Assembly (NCBI GenBank): GCA_020849655.1
Contig: JADLFU010000232.1
Span: forward strand, 1 to 64,000
Direction of reading: 5' to 3'
Source of the DNA: Polyangiaceae bacterium
Lineage (GTDB): Bacteria; Myxococcota_A; Polyangia; Polyangiales; Polyangiaceae
Length of the DNA stretch: 64,000 nucleotides
Under the pieces are notes generated by a model, which saw only the letters and a list, made by a program, of their open reading frames with translations, searched no databases and was not told where the DNA came from. Every line of letters begins with the position of its first letter. The stretch's first letter is position 1. A program made the position numbers and the translations under genes. Positions 37,116 to 46,800 of this stretch are shown in pieces.

Positions 37116-38357
37116 TCAGGACGTGCGCAGCAGGTAGAACCCGGCCGCGCCCACGATCGCGATCGCGATCAGGAGCCAGAGCGCGACCATCCACGGCGGC
37201 GTCGGGGGGATCGGCAGGTCGACCGGATCATCGTGGCCCGCCTGCGGACCCGAGTCGCCTCGCAGCGTGCCCGGAGGCAGCGCGGCCTCGATGTCCTTCA
37301 CGCTCATCCCGACCATCGTGTTCGCGACCTTCAGGCCGCCGTGCCCCGACGACGGGGGCAGCTTGAGGTCGGCCGTGCGCACCGGCTGGGTCGTCTCGTC
37401 GTTGCGCAGCTCGGGCAGCGTGTACTTTCGGTACTTGAGGTCGCCCTCGGCCGGATCGAGCTTCTTCAGGCCCGCGCCCTCGAACGTCGCGACGATGCAG
37501 GTGATGTTGTCGTGCCCGCCGGCCTGGTTCGCGCGGTCGGTGAGGGTCTTGCACGCCTCGAGCGGATCCTTCGCGTTCGCGAGCACCTCGCGGAGCTCGT
37601 CGGACTTCATCATCCCGGAGAGGCCGTCCGAGCAGAGCATGACGATGTCGCCCCGTCGGAGGTGCACGTAGGTCAGATCGACCTGCACCGTCTCGGACGT
37701 GCCGAGCGCCTGCAGGATGATGTTGTTGTGCTCGAAGGTCTCGGCCTCCTCCTCGGTGAGCTGGCCCGCCTCGATGAGCTGGTTCACCAGGGACTGATCG
37801 CGCGTCACCTGCACGAGCTTGCCGTTGCGCAGGACGTAGCAGCGGCTGTCGCCGACCTGGCCGAGGAACAGGTGATCGTCGACGAGCGCCGCGACCGTCG
37901 ACGTCGTGCCCATGCCGCGCCGCGAGCGATCGGCCTTCGCCTCGGAGTAGATGCGCGAGCCCGCCTCCTCGATGGACCGGACGATGCGGCGCGCGATGTC
38001 GTCGCGGTCCTTCGGCGCGTCGCCCTCGCTCATCCGCTCGTAGATGATGTCGACCGCCAGCTGGCTCGCGACCTCGCCCGCGGCCGCGCCGCCCATGCCG
38101 TCGCAGACGGCCATCAGCGTGCCGCGCGGGCCGACCAGCTGCACGCGGTCGCCCTCGAGCAGCCCGCGGGTCTTGCGCGAGAGATCGGCGACGATGAAAT
38201 TGTCTTCGTTGTGCTCGCGCACCTGGCCCACGTCGGTGCGCCCGAAGAGGCGCACGCGGATGGGCCCCCCGTCGACCTGCTCGTCGTCGGTCTCGATGGC
38301 CGGCTCGACGACGGGCTCGCTGGGCGCGGGCGGGGGAGGGTCCGGGGTCTCGCTCAT
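37116..38357 (-). CDS. PP2C-type Ser/Thr phosphatase
   Basis: 413 residues. After an acidic, Pro-rich start, the PP2C fold (about 33-290) has all metal motifs: GQVREHNEDNF (44-54), DGMGG (86-90), GQVGDSR, LCSDGLSGM and GGHDNIT. It should be a metal-dependent phosphatase that opposes the operon's kinase. The C-terminal region (to about 385) is a polar linker, then one transmembrane helix (about 387-409), so it is membrane-anchored. The start overlaps the FHA gene's stop as ATGA. The tail may position it by the kinase. Confidence 0.93.
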   Translation of the reverse strand: MSETPDPPPPAPSEPVVEPAIETDDEQVDGGPIRVRLFGRTDVGQVREHNEDNFIVADLSRKTRGLLEGDRVQLVGPRGTLMAVCDGMGGAAAGEVASQLAVDIIYERMSEGDAPKDRDDIARRIVRSIEEAGSRIYSEAKADRSRRGMGTTSTVAALVDDHLFLGQVGDSRCYVLRNGKLVQVTRDQSLVNQLIEAGQLTEEEAETFEHNNIILQALGTSETVQVDLTYVHLRRGDIVMLCSDGLSGMMKSDELREVLANAKDPLEACKTLTDRANQAGGHDNITCIVATFEGAGLKKLDPAEGDLKYRKYTLPELRNDETTQPVRTADLKLPPSSGHGGLKVANTMVGMSVKDIEAALPPGTLRGDSGPQAGHDDPVDLPIPPTPPWMVALWLLIAIAIVGAAGFYLLRTS

Positions 38358-39532
38358 CGGGCTCCTTCGGCGCCGAACTCGACGCGGAACATGTGCTGGC
38401 CGAGCCGCAGGACGTCGCCGTCCCGCACGGGCTCGCTCGTCGAGAGCGCGAGGAACGTGCCGTTCGACGAGCCCAGATCTTCGAGCACGGCGCCGCCCGC
38501 CGTGCGAGTGAGGCGCGCGTGGTGGCGAGAGAGGAAGGCGTCGCGAGAGAAGACGATGTCGGCGGACTCGCGGCCGAGCGTCGTCTCGTCGTCCCGCAGG
38601 TGGAACACGTCGCGCGTGATGCCCTCGACGGTGCGCTGGCACAGGCGCGCCCAGCACGGCGTCGCCGGTGTACCGAAGATGGCGGTGCCGTGTTGATGCA
38701 CTGGCCGGAGCGCCTGCTCGGCGTCGTTCACGGCCTCGAACCTTAGCACCTGTTGCCCGAGCAGAATCAAGTCTCCGCTTCTCACCTGGCGCGGCGCACG
38801 CAGCCGGAGGTACACGCCGTTGACCGACGCGAGATCGGTCACGCGCCACGCGTCGCCCTCTCGCGAGAGGCGCGCGTGCCGCGGGGAGAGGAACGGATCG
38901 TCCGCGAGGACGATGTGCCCCTCGCGCGCCCCGACGTCGACGTGGTCGCCCGAGAGCGGCCACGCGTCGCCGTCCTGCCCGTCGGCCCCCACGAGCACCA
39001 CGCGCCCGGCAGCGGGAGGAGGCGGCGGGTGGCGCTCGGTCGGGCGCGACCGCGCCTCGGCGCCGGAGAGGATGAGCGTCCCGGTGAGACCGCGGGCGTC
39101 CGTCGTCGAGAAGCCGCAGAGCGCGCACCGCGACAGGCCGTCCCAGCGACCTCGACACCTCGGGCAGTCGAGGGCGGCGTCCGGGGTCGTCGCCGGTGCG
39201 CGCGACGCCGGCGCGGACGGCGGCTGCTGCTGCTGGTCGCCGGCGGCGGGGCCTGCGTGCGGCCCAGCGCCGAGCGGGGACCCGCACGTCACGCAGAACC
39301 GGAAGCCGGCCTGGTTGCGCGTCTGGCATGATCCGCACAGCGCGCCGGCCGGTGGGGGCTCGACGGGCGGTGGCATGACGAGCGCGGGCGCCTCGGGTCG
39401 CGGGCCGGGTCGCTTGAGACCGAATCCACAATCTTCACAGAACCTCACGTGGTCGAGGTTCTCTCGGCCGCAGCGGTCGCAGCGCACGCCGGCAGGAGAC
39501 AAGGGAGCCGGCCCTCTCGTCAAGCTCACCAT
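38354..39532 (-). CDS. Triple zinc-ribbon, double FHA-domain protein
   Basis: 392 residues. Three zinc ribbons (CDRC..CEDC at about 18-36, CGSC..CVTC and CPRC..CALC) are followed by two FHA domains. Each FHA carries the phosphothreonine-binding motif: LSPRHARL with SVNG and LSRHHARL with SSNGTF. FHA domains bind phosphothreonine, so this protein probably reads the marks set by the operon's kinase. Zinc ribbons joined to FHA domains are unusual. ATG at 39530-39532 and GTG at 39527-39529 are both possible starts; either overlaps the upstream stop. No transmembrane segment is present. Confidence 0.88.
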   Translation of the reverse strand: MVSLTRGPAPLSPAGVRCDRCGRENLDHVRFCEDCGFGLKRPGPRPEAPALVMPPPVEPPPAGALCGSCQTRNQAGFRFCVTCGSPLGAGPHAGPAAGDQQQQPPSAPASRAPATTPDAALDCPRCRGRWDGLSRCALCGFSTTDARGLTGTLILSGAEARSRPTERHPPPPPAAGRVVLVGADGQDGDAWPLSGDHVDVGAREGHIVLADDPFLSPRHARLSREGDAWRVTDLASVNGVYLRLRAPRQVRSGDLILLGQQVLRFEAVNDAEQALRPVHQHGTAIFGTPATPCWARLCQRTVEGITRDVFHLRDDETTLGRESADIVFSRDAFLSRHHARLTRTAGGAVLEDLGSSNGTFLALSTSEPVRDGDVLRLGQHMFRVEFGAEGAR

Positions 39533-40134
39533 CGGCCGTACGCGGTGCGGACCTCGAGGAGGATCTCGAACGCGAGGAAGTGGGAGAGCCCGGAGGGCCG
39601 CGCCTGCCCCGCCTTGTCGCGGAAGCCGTCGAGGAGGATGGCGCGGTACCCGAGCGACGCGCCGCAGAACACCTCGCGCGTGCACTCGTGCGCGACGCCC
39701 ACGCCCGCGGTCGCCACGCCGCCCCACGTCTCGAGCGCCCACTCGTTGCCGTACCCCACCGCGCCGAGCCCCGCGAACAGGAAGGGCGCGGTGCGGGTCT
39801 TCTGCGTGAGGTACAGGCGCCCCTCGGCGCGAAGCTGCTGCAGGATGGGGAGGTTCAGGATGTTGGACGCGTCCTGCTTGCTGAACTCGTACGCGCCGCC
39901 GATCGAGTAGCCGTGGTGGTCGCGGTGGGCCGCGCGCAGCACGACGCCGCCGCCCGAGCCGAGGATGCACGGCTCCTCCGCGCCCGACGGGCAGACCTTG
40001 CTCCGGGCGAGGCGCGTCTCCGCCGCGAAGGCCGCGCCGTACTGGACGAAGTCGATGACCGAGCGGGGCTCGTCGGCGCGCGCCGGGAGCGCGAGTGACG
40101 CGGCACAGAGGGGGATGCCGACCGAGCGCCGCAC
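39526..40134 (-). CDS. Outer-membrane beta-barrel-like protein, first gene of the FHA operon
   Basis: 202 residues from GTG 40132-40134, with a signal peptide ending ALPARA. The mature protein is rich in alternating hydrophobic/polar strands with aromatic ends (GVVLRAAHRDHHGYSIGGAYEF, LYLTQKTRTAPFLFAGLGAVGYG) and ends in Trp, typical of small outer-membrane beta-barrels. Four Cys residues could form disulfides. It is unlike known porins. Being first in a kinase/phosphatase/FHA operon, it may supply an envelope signal or be its output. Confidence 0.65.
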   Translation of the reverse strand: MRRSVGIPLCAASLALPARADEPRSVIDFVQYGAAFAAETRLARSKVCPSGAEEPCILGSGGGVVLRAAHRDHHGYSIGGAYEFSKQDASNILNLPILQQLRAEGRLYLTQKTRTAPFLFAGLGAVGYGNEWALETWGGVATAGVGVAHECTREVFCGASLGYRAILLDGFRDKAGQARPSGLSHFLAFEILLEVRTAYGRW

Positions 40135-40225
40135 GGCGCCGACTCTACTCGACCCTCGCGCGCGCTGTCGCGCGGACGTGGAGGCTCGACAGGCGCCCCG
40201 ACGTTTGAGACGGTGCCACCCGAGA

Positions 40226-40657
40226 ATGCCCAGCGTCCCCGATCTGAAGGCGTACCTCGCGCGCTCTGGCTTCGAGATCTACCGCACGAAGAACGGAGAG
40301 ATCTCGCTCGCCGAGCGCCCGCGCCCGAACCTGATCATGGACTCGGGCGTGACCGTGATCGCCGGCGACTCGATCAAGGTGCGCGTCGTCGTGCGGGTGG
40401 AGCGCCGGGAGTTCCCGGGAGAGGACGACGAGCGGCTGTTCGAGCGGGCGCGCGCGCTCTGGGCCTCGGCGGTGTCGCGCGGGTGGGTCGAGGTGGCCCA
40501 CGCGTCCCGCGAGGTCCGCGACACCGGGGACGGCCGTCAGCTGCTCGACACGTGGTTCGAGGTCACCTACGAGCACGACGCGGCGGACGAAGCGGAGGCC
40601 GCGGAGGAGGCGCGCTTCGCGGTCGGCGCCCCCAAGATCGCCACGCACGGCGCCTGA
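40226..40657 (+). CDS. Unknown small soluble protein
   Basis: 143 residues from ATG 40226. It begins with a helix (LKAYLARSGFEIYRTKNGEISLAERP), then two strands (NLIMDSGVTVIAG and KVRVVVRVERREF), a helix rich in Arg and Glu, and an acidic tail with Asp and Glu. There is no signal peptide and no known family. It may be a soluble cytoplasmic protein conserved in related myxobacteria. It diverges from the outer-membrane gene with about 90 bp between the starts and ends 143 bp before the giant repeat protein. Confidence 0.6.
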   Translation: MPSVPDLKAYLARSGFEIYRTKNGEISLAERPRPNLIMDSGVTVIAGDSIKVRVVVRVERREFPGEDDERLFERARALWASAVSRGWVEVAHASREVRDTGDGRQLLDTWFEVTYEHDAADEAEAAEEARFAVGAPKIATHGA

Positions 40658-40732
40658 GCGCGGTCTGCGCTCGGCTCGAGAGGTGTCCGAGCTTGCGAGC
40701 GAACCGGGCCAGGCCAGGGAGGCCGACGCAGG

Positions 40733-40746
40733 AATACCCACGTATT
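40733..40746. promoter_or_regulatory. AT-rich palindrome flanked by direct repeats
   Basis: AATAC-CCAC-GTATT, a 5-bp inverted repeat, stands out in an otherwise GC-rich 143-bp spacer between the convergent 143-residue-protein gene and the giant repeat gene. The block gaggccgac occurs on either side (40720-40728 and 40752-40760). It may be a terminator or a regulatory site; only the pattern supports it. Confidence 0.3.
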
Positions 40747-40800
40747 TCGAGGAGGCCGACCGACGCATCGCGCGGCGCAGCCGCGAGACTGGACCCCTCT

Positions 40801-43800
40801 TCAGACCTTCTCGCCTTGCTCCTGGAGGAAGGCGCGCGCCTCCTCGAGGTGGGGATCCTCGGAGAGGGCCTTCCTCGCGAGGAGGACGCCGCGGCGGGGA
40901 TCTCCGAGGTGGCGCGCGATCATCCCCTGCCGGAGGTACGCCATCGCCTTCGTCATCGGACCGGGGGACTTCAGCATCGTCACCGCGCGCAGCGCCTTCT
41001 GCGCGAGCTCGAACTGCCCCAGCTCCGTCGCGACATCGGCGAGCTCGGACGCGGCGGCGCCGTTCTGCATGTCAGCGTCGAGGGCCACGTTCAGCCAGGC
41101 CATCTCGACGTTCCGATCGCCAGCAGCGAACGCGATCCTCGCCATCCTGTGCTGCAGCACCGACAGCTCGCGCGAGCGGCGACCCTTGTGCGCCGCGACC
41201 GCCGCGTCGATGAGCGCGGTCGCGCGGTCGAGCTGCCCCGAGGCCGTCCAGGCGTCCGCGAGGTGCACCGTCGTCTCGTGATCTCCCGGCTTGTCGGCGA
41301 GCGCCGCCTCCAGCGTCTCCGCCGCGCGCCCGAGCTCCCCCGCCCGCAAGAGCGCCTCGCCCGCGCGCCGCCTCGCCGCGAAGCGCGCCGCCCCCTCGAG
41401 CGCCTCCGCGTCCGCGAGGAGGATGTCCGCGAGCTCGGCCATCGCGCCGCTCGTCTCGTAGAGATCGCGGAGCTCGTCTCGCAGCGCCGAGGCGCCCGGG
41501 TGCGCGCGGAACGCGTGCTCCATCGCGTCGCGCGCCTCGCCGAGCCGGTCGGCCGAGCGCGCGGCCCGCGCGAGCTTCAGCGCCGCCTCGACCTGCGCGT
41601 CGCCATTCGTCAGGTGCACGAGGCGCAGCGCCGCGTCGACGACCAGCGAGGGGTTCCGCGTCGCCTCACCGCGCGCGAGCAGGCGGTCGATCGCCTCCTG
41701 GTCTCGCGGCTCGCTCTGCACCCACGCCGCCAGCCGCTCGTCCGCGCGCGCCGGATCGTCCACCGCGAGCAGCTCGAGCAGCCGCATCGTGTGCGCGCGC
41801 GCGCCCGGGGTGTCTCCTCGCCTGGTCGCGCCGTCCGTGGCGAGCTCGAGCGCTCCCTTCAGCTCCTCGCGCGCGTCCTCGTCGCCGAGCGCCACCGCCT
41901 CCTCGAGATCGGCGACCGCGGCGGCCTCGGCCCCTTGCCTGAGCGCGATCCAGGCCTTCAGCCGCAGCACCGACGCGCGCGGCCGCCCGGTGCGCCCCGA
42001 GAGCGCGCTCGCCACCAGCTCCTCGGCGCCCGCGAGATCCCCAGCCTCGACCAGGATCTCGACCATCTCGGAGACGAGCGAGACCTCGTCCGGCGCCCGC
42101 GCGAGCGCCTTCGACAGCGCGTCGACGGCGCCGCCCGGATCGCGCGCGTGCTCTCTCGCGATCATCGACGCCTGCCGGTAGCGGCCCACCGCGGCCTCGA
42201 GATCGGCCTCTGCGGCCGCGCGCAGCAGGGTCGCGTCGACGAGATCCGCGAAGCGGGTCGCCTCTGCCAGCTCGCGCGCGAGCCTGTCGAACAGGGCGTC
42301 GCTCGCCGGCGCCCGCCGCAGCCCGAGCGTGAGCACGCGCGCCTCCGCGTCGCGATCGTCGAGCGCTCGGTGGCGATCGGCGAGCGACAGCGCGAGCGCG
42401 GGCGCCTCACCCGTCGCCTCGACCGCGAGCAGGCGCTCCGCGAGCGCCAGCCACTCGGGGGCGCCCTCGCCGACGTGGAGCGCGAGCGCCGCGAGCAGCG
42501 GGCGCTCGTCCGGGGCGGCCTCCAGGCTCTGCTCGAGCAGGTCTCTCCGCGCGTCGACCCGCTCGCCGAGGAGGGGCGAGATCCTGAGGGTCAGCGCGGA
42601 GACCACCGCCGCGTCGCGCCGCATCCGCGCGCCCTCGAGCTGTCGCTCGAGCAGCTCCGCGAGGTCGTCCGATCGACCGTGACGCTCGAAGAGATCGGCG
42701 AGCGTCGTCGCCGCGGCCACGTCGTCGGGATCGTCGGAGAGCACGTCGCGGAGGGCCTCCGCCGCCTCGTCGTCGCGCCCCAGCTCGACCAGCAGCCGCG
42801 CGCGCGCCGTGCGGAGTCGCTGACGCTCCCCTCCGTCCATGACCGCCTCGAGCGTCCGCTCGAGCAGCGAGAGCCTGCCGTCGACGTCGCGCGTCGCCTC
42901 GAGGATAGCGAGCAGGCCGTCGTAGGCGCGGCGCTCGCTCGGCTCACGCTCGAGCACGACGCCGAACAGCCGCGCGGCCTCCGACGGCAGCGCCGCGCTC
43001 GTGGTCGACGCGACGCTCAGCACCAGCTCCTGGGCCTCGGTCGACTCCTCGAGCGCGACGATGTGCGCGAACCTCGCGGCGTCCTCGACTTCGCCGCTCG
43101 AGAGGGCGCGCCCCGTCAGGCGCGCGGCGGCCCACACGGCCTCCCTCGGTCCCTCGGGCAGCGCCTCCGCGACCGCGATCGCGCGCAGCAGCACGGCCTC
43201 GACCCTCGGATCGTCGGGCAAGAGGTCAGCGGCCTCGCGGAGCGTGTCGAGCAGGGACGCGTCGGCGCCCTCGCGCAGGCGCCGCGCCGTCACCGCGTCG
43301 AGCGCCCGCAGCTGAAGCTCGGCGTCGTCCGTCGCGCGCGCGGCCCGCTCGAGCGCCTCGCCGAGCGCGAGGGAGCCGCGCTCCGCGCGCGTGAGCAGCA
43401 ACAGGGCCGCGTCACGGTGGCGGGCGTCGCGCTCGATCGCGCGCTCGACGGCGTCGATGACGCCGGCCTCATCTTCGCTGGGCAGGAGCGCCGCCAGGGA
43501 GAGCAGCGCGTCCGCGGACCTCGCCGACGACACCATCGGCCGCGGCGCGTCGATGAGCCACTCGAGGGCGGCCCGCTCCGCGTCCACGTCGCCCGCGGCC
43601 CGCGCGCGATCGAGCAGCGCCTCGGCGAGGTCGGGCGGCGCCTCGGGATCCGCGAGCGCGTCGCGCAGCACCGCCGCCGCGCCCGCTGCGTCGCCGAGAT
43701 CCTCGGCGGTGAGATCGGCGAGCGCCACCGCGACGGCCCGTCGCTCCGCGCCGCTCACCTGGGAGAGCAGCGAGCGCAGGGCGCCGCCCGCGTCGGCCGA

Positions 43801-46800
43801 TCGCCCCGCCTCGCGGGCCGCCCGGCGCAGCGTCGCCTGCGCGCGCGCGTCTCCGGCGGCCTGCGAGAGCACGGACAGGAGCTCGTCGACGGCCTCGGCC
43901 GGGCGCCCGAGCCCCGCCAGCGCGTCGGCGATCGCGAGCGCGAGCGGCACCTCGTCGGCCGTCCCCGCGGCCGCGGCGCGCCGGGCGGACAGCAGGCGCA
44001 GCGACAGATCGTGACGGCCCTCCGCGGCGAGCGCGCGCTCCAGCGCGTCGGCCTCGAGCGGCGCGCCGAGGGCGACCTCGAACGCCGTCTCGAGGAGCTC
44101 GGCCGCGCGCGCCTCGTCCCCTTGCTTCCGCGCGAGCCGCGCCAGCGCGTGCAGCGTCTCGGCCTGCCCGATCGCCGAGGGGGAGCTGAGCGCCTCGGGC
44201 TTCTGCCTCCGCACGACCATCAGCAGCGACCGGAGGGCGCGCTCCGCGCGATCGAGCTGGCCCTTCTCCTCCGCCGTCTCGCCGAGCATGCGGAGCACCC
44301 CCGCGTGGGTCATGTCCATGCTCGCCGCCACGTCCAGCTGCGCCAGCGCCTCGTCGAGATCGCCGCGCTCGCGCGAGACGGCCGCCAGGTGGAGGTGCAG
44401 GACCGCGCGCTCCGCGGGGCGGCGCCGCCCGAACTCCTCGATGAGCGCGAGCAGGATGTCGCGCGCCTCGTCGAGCTCCCCCGCGGAGCGCAGCGCGTCG
44501 GCGAGGGCCGCGCGCACGGCGCGATCCTGCGGAGAGGTCTGCTGCGCCGCGCGCAGGGTCGAGATCGCGTCGGCGGGCCTCGCGAGCCGCTTCTGCTGCG
44601 TCTCGGCGATCTCCAGCAGCATCGCCACCTTCGTCTCCGGCTCGTCCTCACGCTCGGCTGCGGAGCTCAAGAGCGCGACGAGCGGCTCGTAGGCCTTCGC
44701 GGCGCGGTAGAGGTCCGCGAGGGTCCCGCGAAGATCACGATCGGTCGGGTGTTCGGCGGTCGCCGCCTCCAGCACGTGGCGCGCGCGAGCGGTGTTCCCC
44801 GCGCGACGGAGCGCGTCCGCGAGGCGGAGAGCCACGTCCGCGCGGTCGCTCGTCGCGCGCGCGAGCCGCTCCGCGAGCAGCTGGGCTGCGGCGTCCGCCG
44901 ACCCTGCCTGCAGCAAGAGGCGCGCGAGCGCGTCGACGGCGGCCGGGTCGTGGTGGTGCTCGACCACCCGGCGGTACGAGCGGATCGCGAGGTCTGCGTC
45001 GCCGAGGCGCTCGTCCGCGATGCGCGCGACGTCGGCGAAGATGGCCGCCGCGGCGTCTCCGTCGGGCTGGCGCTCGGCCTCCGCGAGCAAGAGGTCCGCG
45101 AGGCGTCGCTGGTCGTCCGCCCCCACGAGCAGCGCCTTCAACGCGTCGAGGGTCCGCGGCTCCGCCGGAGACTCGGCGAGGTTCTCGGCCAGCGCAGCCA
45201 GCGCCGGCTCGCGCGCCCCCGCGCGCGCCCGCAGCTCCGCGAGATCGAGCCGGAGCTCGACGCGACGCGCGAGATCCTGCGCGACCGGGAGCTCGCGCTC
45301 CCGCAACGTCGCGCGGGCGACGTCGTCTCCCGAGCGCGACAGGAGCGCCGCGAGCGCCTCGACCGCGCGCCGCTCGCCGAGGTCGAGGTCCACGATCGCG
45401 CCGAGCAGCTGGATCGCGAGCGCCGCGTCCGCGACCTCCGACTCGGCGAGCTCCGCCCCGCGGTACAGCCACTCGATCTTCGCCTCGGTCGCGATGGGGA
45501 GCGCGCACGTGTAGGCGACGTGGGTGACCGCCGCCCGCGCGTCGCCGGTCGCCCGGCACGCCGCGACCAGGCGCTCGAGCACGCGCGACACGAACGGCGT
45601 CGAGACGGGGTCGGCGGACGCCCGCGCGAGCAGCCGCTCGAGGATCGGCCGCGCGCGCGCGTCGTCGCGGAGCGCGTCTTGCGCGACGCGGGCGGCCTCC
45701 TCGAGGTGGGAGGCGTCGTCTCCGCCGAGGTCCGCGAGCGCGAGCAGCACGTCGACGAGGGGCTGTCCGGGCGCGTCGCGGCGAACGTCGGCGAGAGCGA
45801 GGAGCGTGGCCGCGTCGCCGGGGCGGGCCTCGGCGGCGCCAGTCAACGCGCGCTCCGCGCCGGGGCGGTCGCCGAGCTCATCTCTCATCAGGCGCGCCGC
45901 CTCGAGCAGCATCGTGTGGCGGACCGCCGCGTCGAGCCCTTCGCCTGCCGCGTCGGCGAGGCACGAGGTCGCCTGCGGGAGCGCCTCACGAGGGGTGTCT
46001 CGCCCGAGCACCTCGAAGAGCGCGCCCGCGAGGGACGCGTCCGCGGAGAGAGCGCGCGCGATCGCCCGCGCGGCGACCTCGGCGCGCGACGCCCTGCACG
46101 CCGCCGACACGAGCAGCGCCGCGGCGCGCGGGTGCGCGGGCGCCTCGTCCGTGACCGCGCAGAGCGCGTCGATCGCGCCGGCGAGATCACCGAGATCGCG
46201 GTCGCGGAGCTCCGCGAGGGAGACGCCGAGCGCGTGGCGTCGCTCTCGCGTGAGCCCGTCCCGTGAGAGCGCCTCGACGTAGCCACGCTCGAGCCGCGCG
46301 AACCCGCGGGTCTGCTGGCCGAGGCGCGCGGCCTCGGACTCGAGGGACGGATCGTCGGGGCACAGCGCGAACGCGCGCGCCGCGGCGTCGAGCGCGCGGT
46401 CCGGCTCTCCGAGCGCCTCGTGGATCGCCGCCGCCTCGAGCAGGAGCGCGGCCTGCTCGACCGGCTCGCCTGTCAGGGAGAGCCGTGTCTCGAGCAGCGC
46501 GGCCTTCTTCGCCTGGTTCTCCGTGCGATCGAGCGCGGCGACGAGCGCCGCGATCGCGTCCCGCCCGACGGCGGTCGACGCGAGCGCCGCGAGGCCGCGC
46601 TGCGCGCCCTCGTGCTCCGGGTAGGTGTCGAGCGCGTCGCGGTACGCAGCGAACGCCGTCGCCTCGGCGCCGGGCGTCACCCGCGCGAGGTCGCCTCGGC
46701 GGGACGAGAGCTCGGCCTGGCGCATCGGGTCGCGCGTCTCGCGCGCCGCCGCGGCCAGGAGCGCGTCGAGATCGTCGGCGCGCCCAGCCTGGAGGTACAG

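Noticed and set aside
33820-37194. A 1124-codon minus-strand frame covering serA and the kinase region
   Set aside because: Only the last 402 codons are serA; the upstream part is a shadow across two real genes.
40660-40800. A small SRP RNA resembling 4.5S RNA
   Set aside because: A gaacc...ccagg stretch is similar, but the GGAA tetraloop and AGCA loop of the conserved domain are absent.
40213-46266. A 2017-codon plus-strand open frame across the giant repeat gene
   Set aside because: It is exactly antisense to the giant repeat protein, rich in Arg, and has no recognisable domain. Long antisense frames are expected at this GC content.
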